A program made the position numbers and the translations under genes. A stretch of 64,000 nucleotides of DNA from Agelaius tricolor (lineage: Eukaryota > Chordata > Aves > Passeriformes > Icteridae): positions 15,172,501 to 15,236,500 of the forward strand of contig JALJCS010000015.1 in NCBI GenBank assembly GCA_023055355.1, in the 5' to 3' direction. Positions within the stretch are counted from its first letter, which is position 1, and each line of letters begins with the position of its first letter. Under the pieces are notes generated by a model. That model saw only the letters and a list, made by a program, of their open reading frames with translations. It was not told the DNA's origin and ran no database searches. This document shows positions 36,801 through 64,000 of the stretch, in pieces.

Positions 36801-37586
36801 GTTTCAGCTGTGGCTGTCAGGGCTGCAATTGACTTGCTGTCAAGCTACTCTGACACAAATCGGGTGAGTGCAGTTGTGTAACGACAACCCAAGGCACTTC
36901 CTGAATCTCCTTCTGTTCAGTAAACTTTCAGAACAGCAGAAATAATTAATTAGCCATGGAAGATGGGAGATGTTGACTAGCAGAATAATGGAATAAAACT
37001 TTTTCTCAACTATGCTGTTATATTGCAAAAAAAATTACTCAATTACTCAAAGCAGAGACATTTATTCTTATTTAGTGGGTTTGGTACTTGACAAGCATCA
37101 AACTGACAACTTTAGAATAAAAAAATTGTAATGCCAGCATAGAGCTGGGCTTAAACTAGTGATGAGCAGGAAAACATCCCCTGAGGTAGCAAGTCCTTCC
37201 TGTCAGAATGCTTTTATTACAGCATAAAGCTGCCTTATGCTTTAATTAAATCCTGAAATCATCCCCTGCTTATGTGGGGAAAGCAGGTGAGTGACACGTG
37301 GCGGTTCCTGCGCTGATTGAAAGGCCTTTCCCGCACTCTGCTTTTTGACTGAGGTTTCTCTCTTGCAGAAAAGCCCTCCTGTGTGTCCCTGGGCAGCAGC
37401 TCAGTGGGAGGCTCCACGGTGCACTGTCCCTCAGCAGCCGTGTGCATCGGGATCCTGCCTGGCCTGGGCGCCTACTCGGGGAGCAGCGACTCCGAGTCCA
37501 GCTCGGACAGCGAGGGCACCATCAATTCCACTGGCAAGATTGTCTCCTCTGTCTTTCGTGGCAACAGCTTCTTTGATGGTCCATAA
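27768..37586 (+). CDS. PSME3IP1: PSME3IP1 (FAM192A/NIP30), PA28-gamma-interacting protein, complete
   Basis: Six coding exons in frame: 27768-27897, 28346-28444, 30244-30365, 34187-34320, 36190-36254 and 37369-37586. They total 768 nt, or 255 codons plus stop; the human protein is about 254. The start is [20 protein letters not shown]. Next comes a long charged helical NIP30 domain ([38 protein letters not shown], then [20 protein letters not shown]). Codons about 150-183 include the basic [17 protein letters not shown]. The tail has [19 protein letters not shown] and a Ser/Asp/Glu-rich run. The family is nuclear and binds the PSME3 (PA28-gamma) proteasome activator through the acidic, phosphorylatable C-terminus; that is literature knowledge. 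One intron is AT-AC (U12-type); the others are GT-AG. It shares a promoter region with RSPRY1. Confidence 0.97.
27913..28236. repeat. Intron 2: repeat copy 2 between flanking direct repeats
   Basis: The 195-bp copy at 27983-28179 sits between two related AT-rich segments, 27913-27982 and 28183-28236. Both begin AGTAATTACAGG and end GGGAAATAGAAATT; the first has about 17 extra bases. The intron itself is 27898-28345. Confidence 0.85.
28346..28444 (+). CDS. PSME3IP1: PSME3IP1 coding exon 2
   Basis: Completes Glu44 and encodes codons 45-76 ([20 protein letters not shown], then [12 protein letters not shown]). Acceptor TTTCAG, donor GTAAGC. Confidence 0.97.
28445..30243 (+). other. PSME3IP1: PSME3IP1 intron 3, nothing recognised
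   Basis: AT-rich. The only structure noted is a short hairpin at 29858-29876 (8-bp stem, 3-nt loop). Confidence 0.8.
30244..30365 (+). CDS. PSME3IP1: PSME3IP1 coding exon 3, ending at U12-type donor
   Basis: Completes Lys77 and encodes codons 78-117 ([20 protein letters not shown] to KELNEYR). It ends TACAGA followed by ATATCCTTT; no usable GT donor fits the known protein boundary. Confidence 0.97.
30366..34186 (+). other. PSME3IP1: AT-AC U12-type intron of PSME3IP1
   Basis: Begins ATATCCTTT, the U12 donor consensus. It has the branch motif TCCTTAAC at 34168-34175, about 12 nt before a terminal AC at 34185-34186. Phase 0. No identifiable gene or transposon lies within its 3.8 kb. Confidence 0.95.
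34187..34320 (+). CDS. PSME3IP1: PSME3IP1 coding exon 4
   Basis: Codons 118-161 ([20 protein letters not shown] to LLAGAVKHR) plus two bases of Ser162. It begins AGCACTCTC immediately after the AC acceptor. Donor GTTAGT. Confidence 0.96.
34321..36189 (+). other. PSME3IP1: PSME3IP1 intron 5, nothing recognised
   Basis: No gene, RNA or transposon was recognised. Confidence 0.8.
36190..36254 (+). CDS. PSME3IP1: PSME3IP1 coding exon 5
   Basis: Completes Ser162, encodes codons 163-183 ([15 protein letters not shown] then HEEKNP) and gives the first base of Glu184. Acceptor TCCACAG, donor GTATGT. Confidence 0.96.
36255..37368 (+). other. PSME3IP1: PSME3IP1 intron 6 with old CR1
   Basis: Contains the diverged CR1 fragment at 36430-36705. 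The rest is unrecognised. Confidence 0.75.
36430..36705 (-). mobile_element. Old, diverged CR1 LINE fragment
   Basis: Follows the reverse-complement order of CR1 tails: AGATGTTTGTCTAAGGAGCT, CTTAAGTCTCCACA, a GAGAACAGATCATCCCCTTC-like stretch, then CAACATTGCATGTATTTG. It is much more diverged than the other CR1 copies here. Confidence 0.6.
37369..37586 (+). CDS. PSME3IP1: PSME3IP1 last coding exon (stop)
   Basis: Completes Glu184 and encodes codons 185-255, stop TAA at 37584-37586. Includes [19 protein letters not shown] and [20 protein letters not shown], the acidic C-terminal tail. Acceptor CTTGCAG. Confidence 0.98.
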
Positions 37587-38115
37587 CAAAATCCCTCTGT
37601 GTGTAATGTAGTGCAGAATATCTTCCAAAGCCCTGATGGATGCTTGTTGCATCCTTCTGCCCCAAATATAATCTTTCTAGCTAACCTCTCAACTTTATTA
37701 CACTCAGATATTCCTAAAGTAACTCATTATTCCCTCCCCCCCTTCCCCCCCAACTTTCCATTTCTGGGGTGCATACTGAGCCTGGAAGAAAAGCTGCCAT
37801 CCTAAAGCAGAAGGCACACCTAACCATGTCACAAAGGTCTGAGGGTATGGAGGAGAGAGCTTTATCTTTTACAATTCTTATGGAAAGAATTATGTTGATT
37901 TAAGAAGTTTATACAAGACTAACAGGCAAAAAATAATCACTTGAAGCAGTGAAGTCTTGTAGAAGCAGCCATGTGTTCTGTTTTAAAATGTCATTTTTAT
38001 TCTGTATTTGAAAAATGGGGGCAGAACCAAATTTGAGCAGATGGTGAAGTGTAGATTGCCATGACACTGTAAAGAAGTTTTAGTGTTACATGATTAAAGA
38101 CATTCTGAATGCATT
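37587..38115 (+). terminator. PSME3IP1: PSME3IP1 3' UTR and polyadenylation signal
   Basis: ATTAAA at 38093-38098 is followed within 20-30 bases by a long T-rich stretch. The exact cleavage site is inferred. Confidence 0.75.
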
Positions 38116-40810
38116 TTTTTTTATCTCTGCCTGTGCCATTCATAATTGTTCTCATTCCATTAATCAATTTCTGCTCTACCCAACCAGCCGTTCCCTCAAA
38201 CCACCATCCAGGAGAGGTGTAGGTCAGCTTCCCACAGAAGCAGAGGTGGTGAAGGAAAACTTGGTCTGAGTGAGTTCACAGGAACTGCTGGCTTTTCTGC
38301 TCAAAGGCTGCTCCAGCACTGGGGCTTGACAAGTCATGCAGCTTTTCAGCAGCAGTGTCCTGAAGGGCATGAATTCAGAGTGGGTGGCACTCCCCTGTTC
38401 AGCCAAACTCCTTTGTAGGGGAGTTGGAGAATTCCAGAAGTGGGGCTGAGGGCCCATCCTCTTAATCTCAGTGTCCTGGTGGGAGTTTGGAGGGTTGGAA
38501 CAGCTCAGCTCAGGGGTGGAAGTGTCTTTGTGCAATCCTGCTCTAAGTACTGCCCTTGTGAGACAGCAGCTGGTCAGTGTGTACCCAAGGACAGTCACCT
38601 GGAGGTGGCACTGAGGGACTTGGGAGGGAGCAGAGAAAACAAGGCCTGTAGTGGATTCCTGCCTTAGCCTGAGTGCTGAATTTTCCAAAGGAAAGGGGAA
38701 GAGTTGTGCTCACAATGCAGCTATCCTTAGGTAAATACCCTTTCTGTTTGCACAGCCCTGATCCACAGACAGATCTTTACAAACACACTGCAATTCCTCC
38801 CCTGCTCTGGGCTGCCTGGCACCTCCTGTGCTTGCTCCAGAGTTGCTCCTGCCTCTTCTCTAGCTACTGTAATTATGGCACTTTCCGGTGGAAAATAAGC
38901 AGATTTCATGCGGCCTCTCTAATGCTTTGCTTTTGGTGACTTTCATCTTACCGAGCTATGGAATGAAATGGAAGTGGTGCACAAAAAAATGCATGTTTTT
39001 TTATTAAAGTTGTATGGGCAAGAGCCTCAAGGAGTTGGTATGAGAGCTACTGCTATTCTTCTCTGGCATTAAACTAGATCAATTATCTGACTGTAGAGTC
39101 AGAGCAGCCTTGCCCAGCTGCCAGCATGCTGGGGCCATTTTCCTGAGTGGTATCTTGCACAGCTGCAGTCAAAATGCCTGATTTAGCCAGAAATTTATAG
39201 TGGGAGTTTCCAGCCAATTGTGGCAAATGCAATGGTAGGCTGCAGGTGAGATGGTGTGTAAATTATGGTGCGTATATGGGGCTGTGCAAGGCCAGGAGGA
39301 GACATAATCCAGGAAAAGCAGATGTGAGGGCCCTCTGCCTTTCTTTCTCCTGTTCCTACAAGAATGGACTAGGACACTTGGGGAATGCCTTGGAGTCAGC
39401 TCTGCTGTTCTCAGGGCCTGGCTCATGTAAACAAACTGCAGAGCTGTCCCAGCTCCTCACTCCATCTGTTGGTCCCATTTACCTTTGTACATCAGGAGCC
39501 ATCTGACATTAAAATACTCCAGTGCTGGAGATGTGCTGGGAAGTGCAGAGTGCATGGGATGGAGGATAAATCAGACCTGAAAAGGGCAGCTGTGGCAGTA
39601 ACCTTGCCCTGGGCTGCCAAAGCTGGAGACGAGTTGGCTGTGGCTGGCTCCAGCAACTCTCACTCACTGATGGATTTAGATACATTTTTTTGTTATTTTA
39701 AAGAAAAATCCGTGACTGCATAATGTGTGCTTCATCCCCTCCCCAGGGACAGCTCAATAAACCGCTCCTTGTCTGTGCTAGTTGTTAAAGTTTCAGGAGG
39801 TGTTAAAAGAACCCAACAAACCCCCACAAACACTCTACTAGCAGCAGAGTTTATGAGCTCCTGCAGCTGCGTGTGAGGTTCTCTTATGGAAATAAATAAA
39901 ATTTTATAAAAATTTTCCAAAGCCGCAGACTTCGATCTGGAAGCTGAGCTGGATACAGCATTATTTTTAAACAAGCCACCCTTCAAAGGCTGCTTCTCCC
40001 TTTGCAAAAGGGTGGTGTTTGTTGTTTATTTTCCCTTCCAGGAGGTTTTGCAAGGCAAATGTTTCTCAGAACAGTCCCACCTCTCCCAAGGGATGGGGTC
40101 TCACCCAGTGCTGTGCTTGGAGCCAACTCTCTGTGGGACAGCCCGGGGCCCTCTGTGTGCTGGTGGCAGCAGTGACAGCCACAAGGCTGCTGGCAGAGAG
40201 CACAGGCAGTAGCACACGCCTGTGCAGGCTTTACAGAGGGACAGCAACCTCCCACCTCAAAGCTTCCATTAATGGGGAGGAGACTCAAGTCAAGTCTACT
40301 TGAGTTTGGAGTAGGGCTGGTGATCCCTGCCGGATGTTCAGCAGCACACTCAGCTTCAAAAGACCCTAATCTGGTTAGGAGCAGCATAAAGCAGCAATTA
40401 GCACATTGCTGATGAGCAGCTCAAAGGAGCTGCTGGAGAGCAGGATTTCATTACCCAGCCCATCTTCTCCCAAGCAGCAGGCAGCTTTTGTTACTCAGAC
40501 TTGGAAAATTTTCTAGAGTTGGAGCAGCAGTGAACCATGAAACTCCCTTTGATGGTTTGTTGTGGGGTCACCAGGGCTTTCCCAAGCACAAAGACTCAGC
40601 TCAGGCAGGCATTAAGGGCATCCTGCCTTCCCCAGGGTATCCACCTTCACTAAATCTCCCTCTGGAATGCTGCCATTGACAGTGGGGCTGATCCTGGGCA
40701 CAGCCAGCACAGCAACTGAGGGACCAGGACAGGCCCTGGCAGGGTGACTCCAAACACCCAGCACTGCTGACAGCCACTCTCAGACCTTCCCATCCAGGAG
40801 ACTCTTGTTT
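38116..40810. other. Intergenic, between convergent PSME3IP1 and CPNE2
   Basis: No gene was recognised. Open frames such as 38224-38688 (minus, 154 codons) are unsupported. An AT-rich stretch lies at about 39880-39920. Confidence 0.75.
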
Positions 40811-41284
40811 TAAATGTCCAAGTTTCTTTATTAACCTGAGTATAACAAATATAACATGTACACAGTATAAAAATGAACACAGAACCTGACAGGTGTACAG
40901 GTACAACACAAATACATGAACTATACAACGACCAGTTCATTGAATGATAATATATTAAGCATTTCATTACTTGGAAAAAGCAAGTTTTGATCATAAAAAT
41001 TGTATTCTTTACCACTGAAATTATACAAAGTACATTCAATACTGAAAAGTGACTCAACGGAGCAGGACCAAGGCATGGCCTGGCTGCTTAGTGTTACCTT
41101 GGGCCAGGACTGTACAAAATGAATCCAGACACTTTGCTGGGATGCGTCTTAAGAACTTAGCAATTAAATTAAGAAGTACAAAGTGTTTCAGGAAGGGTAT
41201 TCTTCTCTTAAAAGCATGTGGGACGTGCTTTTGGCAGGACCAACAGGCTTCGGCAGCATGCAGAGGGTGCAGCCTGGCACGGCC
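40811..41284 (-). terminator. CPNE2: CPNE2 3' UTR and polyadenylation signal
   Basis: Reverse-strand AATAAA at 40832-40827, about 450 bp after the stop. The AT-rich UTR contrasts with the GC-richer coding end. The cleavage site near 40810 is inferred. Confidence 0.75.
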
Positions 41285-63462
<22,178 letters not shown>

Positions 63463-64000
63463 CTGAAAGACAAGGGAAGGCTGCATTCATTTTCAGCATA
63501 AAAAACTGTGTTTCTGGTAAAAAACACAACCCCTTTCTTGAGTGTCATGCTGGACTTGGTCTCACATGGCTTTTCTGCACCAGGGCTCCTTCAGGACCTC
63601 CAAGGAGGAGAAGCCTCCAAGGACTGAGCCAAGAGGAAGGAGAAGCCATCTGAACCCTTGCCAGCAAGATGTGCCACCTCATCCTCCATGTCCTGGGCTG
63701 GGCATGGCAAAAACATCCTTAGGGGAACATTTCCCTCAGGGGAAATGCTGGTGGAAGGCAGGACTTGAGCCATGTCTCCAGACGAGCTCCTGGTAAGGCA
63801 GCCCCAAGGATGAAGAGCCCACGAGTGCTCCTGAGGAGCTGCAGCAGGCAGGAGCACAGCCCAGACCCCTGCAGCTGGAGAGACTTCATTCCCACATGCT
63901 CCAGAAGGGCTTTGGCTGCCAGCCCCCAGTGGGCCAGTTTTGTCTGGAATGTGGTCTAATCAGTCTCTTGGTATTTTAAAGGAATGTTTATAACAAAACC
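63463..64000 (-). other. CPNE2: CPNE2 intron, continues past window
   Basis: No exon was recognised. The preceding CPNE2 exons (C2A) must lie further right. Confidence 0.8.

Noticed and set aside
38224..38688. 154-codon minus-strand frame between PSME3IP1 and CPNE2
   Set aside because: No homology recognised, no promoter or splice evidence; treated as intergenic.

Overview
This is vertebrate nuclear DNA, most likely from a songbird (oscine passerine). It has multi-exon genes with consensus splice sites, one GC-rich CpG-island promoter, and 3'-end fragments of CR1 LINEs. A solo endogenous-retrovirus LTR resembles those common in passerine genomes, and a nuclear copy of mitochondrial DNA carries bird-type tRNA-Phe and 12S rRNA sequence. 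The exon calls come from reading splice sites and comparing the translations with remembered mammalian proteins; no alignment was run.

Three genes are present, in the same order and orientation as I recall for human 16q13. RSPRY1 (minus strand, 28-12508 plus a promoter near 24.6 kb) contributes its first nine coding exons, codons 1-386 of about 576; the rest of the SPRY domain and the RING finger lie beyond the left edge. PSME3IP1/FAM192A/NIP30 (plus strand, about 24.93-38.12 kb) is complete: six coding exons, 255 codons, divergent from RSPRY1 across a shared CpG island. CPNE2 (copine-2, minus strand, 63462 down to about 40.81 kb) contributes its last twelve coding exons, 403 codons through the stop; the C2A part lies beyond the right edge. 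PSME3IP1 and CPNE2 are tail to tail. The three products do not form one pathway: RSPRY1 is a RING/SPRY protein, PSME3IP1 is a nuclear partner of the PA28-gamma proteasome activator, and CPNE2 is a Ca2+-dependent phospholipid-binding protein. Only the promoter is shared.

The most notable structure is an AT-AC (U12-type, minor spliceosome) intron in PSME3IP1 at 30366-34186, with a textbook donor, branch site and AC acceptor, all required by the reading frame. The penultimate CPNE2 exon is boxed in by recent insertions: a mitochondrial insertion abutting a 29-bp minisatellite on its downstream side, and an antisense solo LTR on its upstream side. Other items are a near-perfect 23-bp-arm inverted repeat inside the CpG island, a duplicated 195-bp segment in PSME3IP1 introns 1 and 2, a 16-bp tandem splice-donor duplication in RSPRY1, two further minisatellites in CPNE2 introns, and candidate RFX X-box and octamer-containing noncoding elements. 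I see no wholly undescribed biological system here.
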